A stretch of 64,000 nucleotides of DNA from Symbiodinium sp. CCMP2592 (Eukaryota > Sar > Dinophyceae > Suessiales > Symbiodiniaceae). Under the pieces are notes generated by a model, which made no database searches, was not told where the DNA came from, and saw nothing but the letters and a program-made list of their open reading frames with translations. Every line of letters starts with the position of its first letter. The stretch's first letter is position 1. The position numbers and the translations under genes are program-made. Positions 20,915 through 29,942 of the stretch are shown in pieces. The DNA lies in contig CAJNDT010005880.1 of the NCBI GenBank assembly GCA_905221615.1, positions 359,501 to 423,500 on the forward strand. The letters run 5' to 3'.

Positions 20915-21407
20915 GAGGTTCATACCCTACCATGGTGGGAGCTCTTAGCTGAGGCTCAAAGTAGCGGCTTGGGGCACATGGCCCAGAAGTACTGTAGTGA
21001 GCTGAAGATATCGTGGTAGTCTTTGAGGTTCCCTCCTCATATATTCCAGACATATCCTTTTGGGGGAGATTCTCTCGTACTTAGTATAGCAACCCAGAGC
21101 CCAATTTAAGGTCCCTTCTTTAAGATCTCTACTACCACTTCAAGGCATGAATCACAGAGCCCTTGAGGCCGAAAACCTTACACCCTAAACCCAAGACCCT
21201 GGAGTCAGGGACATTCATTCTTTTGGAAAGTCTTGAGCCAAGCACTCCAAGCCGACCAGGGTTTAGGGTTTTCAGAGCTCCAAGCCTTGGCCGACATCCC
21301 GGGTCTTGTAGTCTCCTATCTGAAGGTCAGGATCTAGACGGTTTGGGGGTTTAGGGCTTAAGGTTCGTTGTGAAAGAGCGTAGGAAGTGGCTTAGGCTTC
21401 AGGAGCC

Positions 21408-24400
21408 ATGTCGGTTCGTCTCGATGTGGTGGTCATGAGTGGAAGGAGGGCTCAGATCTCCGCTGATCTGGGTACAACTATCCACGAAATACAGCAGCGC
21501 GCACGAAGGATATTGGAAGTTGGACATGGCGTGCTATTGAACGCTATGGGGGAGAGGCTTGCCTCCATGGCCACTGTGCGGCAAGCTGGCCTAGAAAATG
21601 GGGACGTCTTGACCTTGCAGGTAAGGCCTGCGTGCATTGCAAGCTCCTCTGAAGCAATTGCTGTTATTCGCGGAGACGGCACTGTGACAAGCTGGGGAGA
21701 TCCTGTCCACGGAGGCGACTGTCAGGCTGTACTGAAGGAGCTGCACGACATAGAAATGATCAAATCATGCGATTCAGCCTTTGCCGCCATACGAGCAGAC
21801 GGGCGTGTTTTGACTTGGGGACATCCCAGTTTCGGAGGAGATAGCAAAACCGTGCAGGAACGTTTGAGTGGCGTGATGCGGATTCAAGCTTCGGAAAGGG
21901 CATTTGCTGCAATCCTCAAAAATGGGGATGTTGTGACTTGGGGCCATGCATCCTATGGTGGTGACAGCAGCTCCGTCCAGCATCAGCTGCGGAATGTGCA
22001 ACAGATACAGGCCTCCAAGGGGGCCTTTGCTGCGATCCTGGCTGACGGATCTGTTGTTAGTTGGGGCATTCCAATGTATGGCGGCGATAGCAGCTCTGTC
22101 CAAGGCCAGCTGAGGAACGTGCAGCAGATTCAGGTGACACTGGCGGACTACGGCGGAGCGTTTGCCGCTCTGCTGGAGAGTGGATCTGTTGTGACCTGGG
22201 GTGCTCGTTATCATGGTGGCGACGCTTGGACCTTTTCATACTGTTGATGATATAAATCCTGCATTACTCTTTTATCAGGAATCTACCATAGTTCCCATAG
22301 TTTAGAGTCCTCAGGGTCATGCAGGATTTTGTCCATCAGCTGTATCCACTACCCTAGGACCTCTTGATCCAGTTAGAACCTTACCTGAACATGTGCCCCC
22401 CGCAAACTCTCCGAAGACCTTGATGAGCCCAAGGACAGCAGCTCCGTTCAGCATCAGCTTCGGAATGTGGCTGAGTAGTAAAATAAGTAACCTTTCACCT
22501 TTGTGATGTAATCCCCCTAGGATAGCAAAGGCTAACCTCTGGTTCCCCAGGACAAAACCCTAAACCCTAAACCCCAGGATACGATTCAGAAGCAAGTAAC
22601 CCAGAGGGCCCATTACCCCTTAATCAAGGAAGATACCTTAAGTTATACAGGGCTACATATTATGATCTAAACTTTCTTCCTTCATTCAGGGGCAGTAAAC
22701 CACATAAAACCAATAACAAAGCCCTTCAAGGGACCCTTTAGTGGAACCCCAGCTTGAGGATATATTCCTGAAGCTGTACGTACTGGGCTCCCTGGGAAGC
22801 CCAGAGACTCCAATATCCCTTAATGAAGGTATATTCCTCAAATCATATTAGGGATCCTATTCGAATTTAAGGAAAAATCCTTAATTAAGGGATATTGGAG
22901 TCTTGGGGGGGCAGAACCCTAAACCCTGAACCCTAAACCCTAAACCCTGGGAGGTGGAATCCATCCAAGCCTCCGACAGCGCCTTTGCAGCTCGGAGGAG
23001 GGATGGGTCTGTCGCCTCTTGGATCCGTAAGGGCTCACCAAAGGGACCCTACAAGGGATTTATAAGGGATCCTATAAGGGATCTTTCATAAGGATTCTTT
23101 AAAGGATCCTATAAGGGATCTATAGTAAGGGTTCTATAGTGGATCTTTTACAGTATGGTAAGGGATCTATAAAAGACCTTACATAAGGGATCTTTACCAG
23201 AGAAGACCCGTCTTTCGAATTTGACGCCAAGGGTTGAATGTTTGACGCTTTGGCGTTTCGGGCTTTCGAACTTCAGGGAAAGACGGTTTAGGCTTTAGGC
23301 GTTTTCAGGGCTTGATTTATATCATCAGCAGTGCCAAGGTGACCTGGGGAAATTTCTTCTCTGGTGGCGACAGCAGCCAGGTGCAAGATCAGCTGGCCAA
23401 CGTGCAGAAGATTCAAGCCTCCTACCGGGCATTCGCGGCTCCTGGGTTGCCCTTAATTAATTGATAAGGAACAGGGTTTAGGGTTCAGAGTTCAGGGTTT
23501 AGGTCCTGGGTTCCCCTTAATTAATTGATAGGGAACAGGGTTCAGGGTTTGGAGTTTAGAGTTTAGGGTTTAGGTCCTGGGTTCCCCTTGATGAACTGAT
23601 TTGGAATAGAGGTTACGGTTACACTATACCCGGGGCTTCAGATTGAATTATGATTGAAGCTATTTCCTTAGTAAAGGGGTGTTGAGCTCTCTGGGTTCTT
23701 GTTGAGAAACTGAGGCTGGCTTACCATAATAGTTAGGTCCCCCAGTAGTATGCTTTTACCCTTTGCATTTCGGGATCCCCATATCAAAACTGAAGCACTA
23801 GGAAGAAGCTTACACTTAGCACACCAACCTAGGTAGGGGGCAAAATTTATCGTGAATCAGATGTTTTCCTCGCCCTAATCCCTAAAACTAAACCTTTACC
23901 TTAAGTTCATGTGGGGGTTTCCGAAAATAGGGGACCCTAATAGTAACATAAATAGTAGGATCCTTTTTTCAGGACCCCCAAAGTAAGGTACCCCTCATTT
24001 TCGGAAACTCCCATGTTCTCAGCAAGAACTTAGGCTCTGCTGGGGAACGGAACTGTGGTGACCTGGGGCCATCCCAGCTTCGGTGGCAACAGCAGCCACC
24101 TTCGGGAGCAACTGAAGAACGTCTGTCAGATCCAGGCGTCAGGTGGGAGGTTCAGAAAAGAGAGTTTAGAGTTTACGGCTTAGGAAATGGGTTTGGGCTT
24201 TTTGCAGAGACTATAAGACCCAGAAGGATCCTAATTGTATTGACGTTGGGCCCCGCAATAAGGAGATCGTAATTCCGAGCAGAGTTCAGGTGGTGCTTTT
24301 GCTGCCGTTTTAGAAGACGGATCGGTGCTGACCTGGGGAAACGACGAAGATGGTGGCAACAGCAGCTCCGTGCAGGAGCAGCTCAGTAATGTACGGATGA

Positions 24401-24636
24401 TTCAAGCATCCAATGCAGCCTTCGCTGCCGTCAAGAACGATGGGTCCGTTCTGACATGGGGCGATGACGACTATGGCGGTGATAGCAGCCATGCTCTCAG
24501 GCAGCTGAAGCCCGTGCACCAGGTACAAGCCTGCATCGCGAACAGACACGGCACCTTTGCTGCCAGCCTTGGCGACGGTTCGGTCGTAAGCTGGGGCAGA
24601 TACGCTGTTTGCAGCTTCTGCAGCAGCACTGCTTAG
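21408..24636 (+). CDS. Ubiquitin-like/RCC1-like repeat protein, six exons
   Basis: I infer exons at 21408-22220, 22434-22466, 22954-23013, 23339-23437, 24034-24142 and 24290-24636. Joined, they give one frame of 487 codons including the stop (486 residues), almost the length of the intronless paralogue at 55833 (484). The N-terminus (about 1-75) is ubiquitin-like (SVRLDVVVMSGRR...LTLQVR). Ten repeats of about 41 residues follow with cores such as DGRVLTWG, DGSVVSWG and NGTVVTWG. Every junction rebuilds a repeat exactly; for example exon 3/4 restores DGSVVTWG and exon 1/2 restores GGDSSS. Introns are GA-AG, GT-AG, GC-AG, GC-AG and GT-AG, as known in dinoflagellates. Repeats are more diverged than in the intronless copies. 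The C-terminus (VCSFCSSTA) is unlike the paralogues. The role is probably protein-protein binding; partner unknown. The alternative is a pseudogene, but perfect phase across five introns argues against it. Confidence 0.8.
22221..22433 (+). other. Intron 1, GA-AG
   Basis: Donor GGC|GACGCT, acceptor CCCAAG|GACAGC; GAC is present at both borders. Contains a complete family F MITE. If unspliced, the frame would stop at 22245-22247. Confidence 0.75.
22239..22345. mobile_element. MITE family F, copy 2 (intronic)
   Basis: TACTGTTGATGATATAAATCC to GGATTTTGTCCATCAGCTGTA, occupying half of intron 1. Confidence 0.75.
22467..22953 (+). other. Intron 2, GT-AG
   Basis: Donor CGGAAT|GTGGCT, acceptor GGGAG|GTGGAA; GTGG at both borders. 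Contains family D copy 3, a palindromic remnant at about 22600-22800 and CCCTAAA units just before the acceptor. Confidence 0.75.
22802..22904. mobile_element. MITE family D, copy 3 (intronic)
   Basis: AGAGACTCCAATATCCCTTA to GGGATATTGGAGTCTT inside intron 2. Confidence 0.8.
23014..23338 (+). other. Intron 3, GC-AG
   Basis: Donor TCTGTC|GCCTCT, acceptor GCCAAG|GTGACC. Filled with CTATAAGGGATC-type repeats. The borders were chosen because they restore DGSVVTWG; this is the least certain junction of the five. Confidence 0.6.
23438..24033 (+). other. Intron 4, GC-AG
   Basis: Donor TTCGCG|GCTCCT, acceptor ACTTAG|GCTCTG; GCTC at both borders. Contains three tandem copies of a CCTGGGTTCCCCTTAATTAA unit (23440-23600) and a family A MITE near the acceptor. 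Confidence 0.75.
23912..24013. mobile_element. MITE family A, copy 6 (intronic)
   Basis: TGGGGGTTTCCGAAAATAGG to TTTTCGGAAACTCCCA, 20 bp upstream of the intron 4 acceptor. Confidence 0.8.
24143..24289 (+). other. Intron 5, GT-AG
   Basis: Donor GCGTCAG|GTGGGA (24143), acceptor GAGTTCAG|GTGGTG (24289); CAGGTGG spans both borders. Confidence 0.8.
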
Positions 24637-25145
24637 AGCTGCCAGTGAAAAAGGAGGCGATACACGAAGTGCTGGGATGGTGCTTGGTTTGAAGGAGTTA
24701 TTTCTCTCACTGACATCCTTTACATCGTTTTACCGTCATTGACTTGTTGCCCTAAAACCCTTCATAAATCCCCCTAAGCCCTAAACCCGAAAAGCTGAGG
24801 GTTGCTCCCTAATCCTGACTTCCCAATGCTTCAACATGCGGCAAAGTGGAAGCCGGAAGCCAGACAGTGATCCTTGAATCCTGAGCCCTGAAGTTTATCC
24901 AAAGCTTGAACCCAGCATCAGGGCCTCCTTACAGTGACCCTTATGGTAGCGGTTTAGGGTTTAGGGTTAGGGTTTAGGATTTAGGGTTTAGGGGTTTAAG
25001 GTTTAGGGCTTAGGGAGGGAGCTCTTAAGCTTGAGCAGCCTCGCATTTCCTGAACTCTGCATCAGGTCTCTCCTTCGGTGGTGGAAGTTTACGGAACTGA
25101 GATAGCCCTGAATCCATTTCCTCAGCTTACAGCCCTAGAGCCCCT
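24637..25145. other. Gene-free stretch, 24637-25145
   Basis: 3' flank of the RCC1-like gene with a TTTAGGG tract at 24955-25015. Nothing coding recognised. Confidence 0.5.
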
Positions 25146-25290
25146 AGGTTCCCTTTAAAGGGGGTCTATAAGGGATCTATAATAGGGTTTAGGGTTCCCT
25201 TTAAAGGGGGTCTATGAGGGATCTATAATAGGGTTTAGGGTTCCCTTTAAAGGGGGTCTATGAGGGATCTATAATAGGGTTTAGGGTTTA
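25146..25290 (+). repeat. Tandem repeat, about 45 bp x 3
   Basis: Three near-identical units of GGTTCCCTTTAAAGGGGG followed by TCTATGAGGGATCTATAATA and a TTTAGGG link. Confidence 0.85.
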
Positions 25291-25374
25291 GGGTTTAGGG
25301 CTTAGAGTGGGTCGGTTTGAGTTTTCAGGAACCAAAGGCCCCTGATTGGCGGCAGGGTTCAGGGCTTCCTTCAT

Positions 25375-25405
25375 AAAACAGGTACTCTAAAGCCAGTGGC
25401 GTTTA
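25375..25405 (+). repeat. 31-bp direct repeat, left copy
   Basis: Identical to 25497-25527 over all 31 bp (AAAACAGGTACTC...GCGTTTA). The pair brackets element L copy 2. Confidence 0.9.
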
Positions 25406-25496
25406 CTTAGGGGTACTTAAAAATAATTGTTGGTTAATATAATCCCTAAGAAACAGCTAAAACTATAATTTTTCTAGTGTTTTAAGTTCAATATCG
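25406..25496 (+). mobile_element. Element L, copy 2, between 31-bp direct repeats
   Basis: 91 bp, CTTAGGGGTACTTAAAAATA to GTTTTAAGTTCAATATCG, matching 3578-3676 and 49143-49243. No inverted ends. The flanking 31-bp perfect duplication looks like an insertion footprint. Confidence 0.75.
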
Positions 25497-25527
25497 AAAA
25501 CAGGTACTCTAAAGCCAGTGGCGTTTA
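25497..25527 (+). repeat. 31-bp direct repeat, right copy
   Basis: Right copy of the duplication at 25375-25405. Confidence 0.9.
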
Positions 25528-26229
25528 TAGTCTTTCCTGTAGTGCTGGTAAAAGCTCCTTGGCCGGTCCCAAAAGGAAACGCGCGCATCACAGCCCAACA
25601 CCCCAAACCTAAAACCCTACAAGACCCCCTTTGCACAACCTTCCACGCACGGGGGAACAGAATTTTGAACAGATTTTTGATCCTGGAGTACAGCCCTCTC
25701 AAGCCTTTTGCAACCGACGTTTTCAACTTGCTTAGCCCCACCGAAACCAAAATCCTGAAGCTTAAAAGGCCTGCAGGACTGAACCCTCAAAGAACACGTA
25801 GCATAGCAGCTGCGGGAAACCTTTGCACTACCATACAAAAACTCAGATCGAAGACCTTACACCCTTAGCCTAAACCCTGAGCCCGAAACCCCAAACCCTA
25901 AACCCGAACCCTAACCCTCCTAAACCCTCATTCAACCAGCAACCGAAAGCCCAACACCCTGAAGACCTGCCCCCAAAGGAGCCCTTACAGGAACCAGTAG
26001 GTCTTCCGTTAGGTTTCCTCGAAAGGATCTATAAGGGTTCATAAACTCCTACACCCTAAAGCTAAAGCCTTCGGATCTATAAGGGTTCATAAACCCCTAA
26101 ACCCTAAAGCCTTCAAGGCTTAAGCCAAACCCAGGATCTGCTTTGGACCCAAGCCGCGACCGGCTGCTTGGGCAGAGTGGAAAATGCCTGGGAGTCAGCC
26201 CCGGGGCCTGCAGTAGAAGAGGGCTGAAC
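25528..26229. other. Gene-free stretch, 25528-26229
   Basis: Unique DNA to about 25860 with open frames on both strands and no motif, then CCCTAAA-like tracts and GGATCTATAAGGGTTCATAAAC repeats (26030-26110). Confidence 0.45.
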
Positions 26230-26381
26230 AAAGGAGCCTAAATAATTACCTATACAATTTTTGGGGGTTCCTTTAACGGGAGTCCTTCAAGGGGTCTATT
26301 GTGGGTTCTGCGATATAGGAGCCTAAATAATTGCCTATGCGGGCCCCAAAACCTTATTCTAACTTTTGAGGACCCTATACC
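26230..26381. mobile_element. MITE family C, copy 5 (expanded)
   Basis: AGGAGCCTAAATAATTACC occurs at 26233 and a related AGGAGCCTAAATAATTGCC at 26317, followed by the GGGCCCCAAAACC..TTCTAA right half. Confidence 0.6.
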
Positions 26382-26763
26382 AGTTTTGCGGTTGATAGGG
26401 TTCCTTTTAAGGCTACTGTAGGCTAGTATAATAGGGTTCCCTTTAAGGGTTTAGAGTCTGCCATTAACTGGTGTTTCGGGTTGAGGGCAAATTCTTATGA
26501 AACAGGAGCCTTAGACAATTGGAACAGGATTCCTCTAAAAAGGATCTTTGAAGGGCTTCTATAGCGGGTCTATAGGACTTGTACGGTTGTAGGTTAATTA
26601 GGCCTCAATGGCTGGAAAATTGGCTTGGGAGTATAGTAGACTATATGCTTGTATGAAAAACCCCCAACTAAACATGTAGATGATTACACCGGCCGCTCAT
26701 ACTTTCGACGTGCTCAACACACCGCTGCTCATTGTAAGATCGCTTCAACAGTTTACTTACCTT

Positions 26764-26838
26764 TGCTTAGTAGGGAATGAAGGGATGGGATACACTTATA
26801 ACTACTATTACTACCATTCTTCCATTCCCTACTAGCCA
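26764..26838. mobile_element. MITE family H, copy 2
   Basis: GCTTAGTAGGGAATGAAGGG to CATTCCCTACTAGCC, short palindromic copy. Confidence 0.75.
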
Positions 26839-26876
26839 ACGATAAGTAAACCCTAAACCCTAAACCCTAGCCAACG
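26832..26876 (-). repeat. Telomere-type patch between 10-bp direct repeats
   Basis: CTAGCCAACG (26832-26841) and CTAGCCAACG (26867-26876) flank GATAAGTAAACCC plus CCCTAAA units. Confidence 0.75.
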
Positions 26877-27021
26877 GTTTAGGGGGACCCCCTGTTTCCG
26901 AAGCCTACAAAGGCTCGTAGCAACTTGGAGCCATCCCCTACACTCCAGAAGGAATGGTTCCCAGGGTTCCTTGAGGGTTCCTTTCAGGGATCTATAGGGT
27001 TTAGGATTACGGGGGCAACAT

Positions 27022-27135
27022 TGGGGGGGGGTGATTGTCAATATGAGGGTCCCTTTTTGGGCCCTGATTGTAATACGGCACCTAACTAATACTTAGGGTA
27101 CCCCAGAAAGGGACCACAATTTTGACAACTGCCCA
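27022..27135. mobile_element. MITE family I, copy 3
   Basis: GGGGTGATTGTCAATATGAGG to AATTTTGACAACTGCCC. Confidence 0.65.
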
Positions 27136-27424
27136 GATGACACTACAGTCTTCCCGCCCACCTAGCTTCTCATGAATCCCAAACCCCTTTCTGTAAGCAT
27201 TGCTTGTAACCCCAAATGGTGTTTCGTGGAAAGGTGCCTTAAACGTAAATATATTGGTCTTGGAGTTACAAGTACACCCTAAACCCGGAGCCTAAGCTCA
27301 AAAAGAATCGGTAACCCTAAACCCTAAAACCTGAAGCTCAAGGTTCTGCGGCACGAGCGTGATAGTGGGCACATAACGAAGCAGCACCTGAAGAAGGTCG
27401 CCTCGGCCATCAAGGCCTCAATTT
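27136..27424. other. Gene-free stretch, 27136-27424
   Basis: Unique sequence with a short CCCTAAA patch at about 27312-27330; nothing recognised. Confidence 0.4.
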
Positions 27425-27549
27425 CCCAGACCCCCGGGAGGATCCAAAACGTAGATCCCTTAATGGGGGTTCCTATAAAGTACCCTTAGTAATTAGTATA
27501 GGGCCCCAAATTAAGGGATCTACTTTTTGAATCCTCCCGGGGGTCTGGG
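27425..27549. mobile_element. MITE family G, copy 1
   Basis: CCCAGACCCCCGGGAGGATC to GATCCTCCCGGGGGTCTGGG-type ends; the interior has AAGTAGATCCC and GGGATCTACTTTTT arms. Confidence 0.85.
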
Positions 27550-28310
27550 TTCCCTTCTGTGGCCACGTTTTTTTGGCGTTCAAGGTTCATGGTGTATGGG
27601 TTCAATTAGAGCTTTCGGGTTTTGGGTTAGAGTTTTGGGTTTGGGGCTTGAGGGTCTGATGTTTAAGGGTTTAGGGTTTCGGGTTAGAGTTTAGGGTTTA
27701 GGGTTTGAGGGTTTGACGTTGCGTCTAGGGTTCAGGGCTTGGGGGTCAAGGGTGTGATGCAGTCTGATGTCGGTTGTGGGTACTTGGTGATTCGGTCCCC
27801 AAACCCTAGACACCGCATCCTACACTAGAGCATTGACGTGTTTAAAGACCCGTTTTGCTTAGGCTTCGAGGTTTCGAGGGTTGTATGGCTTGCGGCTCAT
27901 AGACATTACGCGATCTTGTAATTGAACAATGGCGGAGCCATGGTGCTGGTCATGGAGGCAATGGCCGTGGCGAGCTTCTTTTATTTGGTTGTTTTTTTCG
28001 CTTGTCGATGATCTCGTGTTGGTGTTGGCACGTAGCAGCAGCAGTCGCCCCCCGTCGCAGCGTTGGCGCTGTTGTCTGTTAAACAGTAAGTCCTGCAGCA
28101 GGCTAGTACCGTCAAGCATGGGACGACCCTCCAAAAAATGTATCCCGACCCCTAGTAGGTCTCGTAAGACGAACCAGTCGGAAAAGAGTGCCCATGAACC
28201 TTAGTTTCTGGCACCCTAAACCCTAAATCCTAGACCCGACCCCCACGAGCCTTTGAAGACCCAGAATCTGTCATCAACGGGCCCCAGACGAGGTCCCCTA
28301 ACCACAATGA
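27550..28310. other. Gene-free stretch, 27550-28310
   Basis: TTTAGGG-like field at 27600-27740, then unique DNA. Overlapping frames at 27859-28134 (minus) and 27929-28204 (plus) have no domain. Confidence 0.45.
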
Positions 28311-28427
28311 CCAGACCCCGGGAGGATCCAAAAAGTAGATCCCGAAAGGGGGTTCCTATAAAGTACCCTTAGTAGTACAGGGCCCCAAATTAAGGGATCT
28401 ACTTTTTGGATCCTCCCTAAGGTCTGA
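28311..28427. mobile_element. MITE family G, copy 2
   Basis: CCAGACCCCGGGAGGATCC to GGATCCTCCCTAAGGTCTG. Confidence 0.8.
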
Positions 28428-28697
28428 AGAGCCTGCAGCCAACTCTCGAAAGCAGCGACGCTCATAGGCTAAAGCAGAAAAAACGTGCCAAAATGTCACC
28501 TGGACCCTCAGGAACCTGTTCCTTACTTAGTTTACTAGAGCTCCGTATTAATTAAGACTTTTATATAAGTCCTTGAAAAGAGTAGGTTTTTTAGGGTCTT
28601 GGTAGGAACTATCACTGGCTGCAGATGTGCCCCGTAGCTCTCAGGCTTGCTAAAGGGCCCAATACCCCTTACTTAAAGATTAGAGCTTCGGTTTAAG

Positions 28698-28804
28698 GTA
28701 CTGTTGATGATATGAATCCTGCATTACCTTGAGGACCCTAAACTACGGGAATTATGGTGTATTCCTTATTATGGGTAATGCAGGATTTACATCATCAACC
28801 GTAT
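28698..28804. mobile_element. MITE family F, copy 3
   Basis: TACTGTTGATGATATGAATCC to GGATTTACATCATCAACCGTA; best-preserved copy of the family. Confidence 0.85.
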
Positions 28805-28916
28805 GTTCCTTACTTCAGGACTATGAGGCTCCTCATCGTAATGTGAAGCCCTTCATAACTTCAGGAATACTCCATTTTTCGGGGGTCTATTGGGCTCTCA
28901 GTGATACTCGTCTCGA

Positions 28917-29273
28917 CCCAGACCCCCGGGAGGATCTAGAAAGTAGATCCCCTAATTTGGGGCCCTGTACTACTAAGGGTACTTTAGAGGGACCCCCAAC
29001 AAGGGATCTACTTTTTGGATTCCTCCCCTAAGCCCTAAACCCTAAACCTTAAAACCATCTAGATCCCTTAAAGGCCTTAAAGGGACCCTTAAAGGAACCC
29101 CTTAAAGGAACCCCTAAAGGAACCCCCAATAAGGGATCTACTTTTTGGATTCCTCCCCTAAGCCCTAAACCCTAAACCCTAAAACCCTACAGATCCCTTA
29201 AAGGCCTTAAAGGGGCCCTTAAAGGAACCCCTAAAGGAACCCCCGTTGCTTTTTGGATCCTCCCGGTGGTCTG
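28917..29273. mobile_element. MITE family G, copy 3, internally expanded
   Basis: Left end CCCAGACCCCCGGGAGGATC; true right end GGATCCTCCCGGTGGTCTGGG at about 29253-29273. Between them the AAGGGATCTACTTTTTGG arm plus CCCTAAA units and CCTTAAAGG/AGGAACCCC blocks is duplicated as a unit of about 120 bp. Confidence 0.7.
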
Positions 29274-29355
29274 GGTGTCCAGGATCTGTCCAGCGTCATG
29301 AGGGTGGACCAGCCCATGGACTGCCCCGCGGCTGAATGGTTCCCAGAGACTTAAG

Positions 29356-29447
29356 GTAGAAGCCAGAAAGTTGGAATATGATTATCCTAACCCTTCTATG
29401 GTAAACTATAGGGTATCCTACCATGAAACCATATTCCAACTTTCTGG
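29356..29447. mobile_element. MITE family N, target of the LTR element
   Basis: CCAGAAAGTTGGAATATG to CATATTCCAACTTTCTGG. The giant LTR element inserted exactly at its right end: the target duplication TCTGG is the last 5 bp of this palindrome. Confidence 0.8.
29443..29447 (+). repeat. 5-bp target-site duplication, left copy
   Basis: TCTGG immediately before the 5' LTR, matching TCTGG immediately after the 3' LTR (49128-49132). Five bp is typical of Ty1/copia integrases. Confidence 0.9.
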
Positions 29448-29878
29448 TGCGAACGGACCGCGATGCCTTGTCAAGTTCTAAGGTGTCACTATAAGAGCTG
29501 TGAGCAAGACCGTGTAAAGTGCAAGAGAAGGGGGCACGCTACGCGTCCCTCGACTCTAAGGGGGCACGCTACGCGTCCCTCATCTTTACCTTTCTATGTG
29601 ACCGCCCACGCAACGTTTGGCTCAAGTCAATGCCCATAGCTAAGTGCTATAAGTGTCTTCTATCCTGAGCAATCAGAGCTATCCCGTTGCACAGACGAAC
29701 CGCCGCCGGCAGTGAGTGCAAAAGGAACGGCCGCCGGTTCTGCCTGCATAGGATTGCACGTGTGGAAGTGTGAGAGAGACAGGGTCCAGTCTGTGGAGAG
29801 TGCAAGCCAGCCACACCTACATTCATTACAGCTCTGGTGGGGAGAGCAGCAACCAAGTCGAGATCAATCCCCCACGCA
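29448..29878 (+). repeat. 5' LTR (431 bp)
   Basis: TGCGAACGGA to CCCCCACGCA. Contains a 24-bp unit (AAGGGGGCACGCTACGCGTC...) repeated with a 30-bp period (29528-29551 and 29558-29581). It also contains TTTGGCTCAAG (29616-29626), equal to the 3' end of the conserved dinoflagellate spliced leader. Confidence 0.95.
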
Positions 29879-29895
29879 GGTTATCAGCCGTACGC
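29879..29895 (+). promoter_or_regulatory. Candidate primer-binding site, half-tRNA type
   Basis: GGTTATCAGCCG starts directly after the 5' LTR. It resembles the complement of the initiator-Met tRNA anticodon arm (GGTTATGAGCC), the type of primer used by Drosophila copia and yeast Ty5, with one mismatch at the anticodon. The tRNA identity is uncertain. Confidence 0.5.
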
Positions 29896-29942
29896 GGCTC
29901 TGCCTTTCTACAGCAACGACTACTTGATCTACTACGACCACA

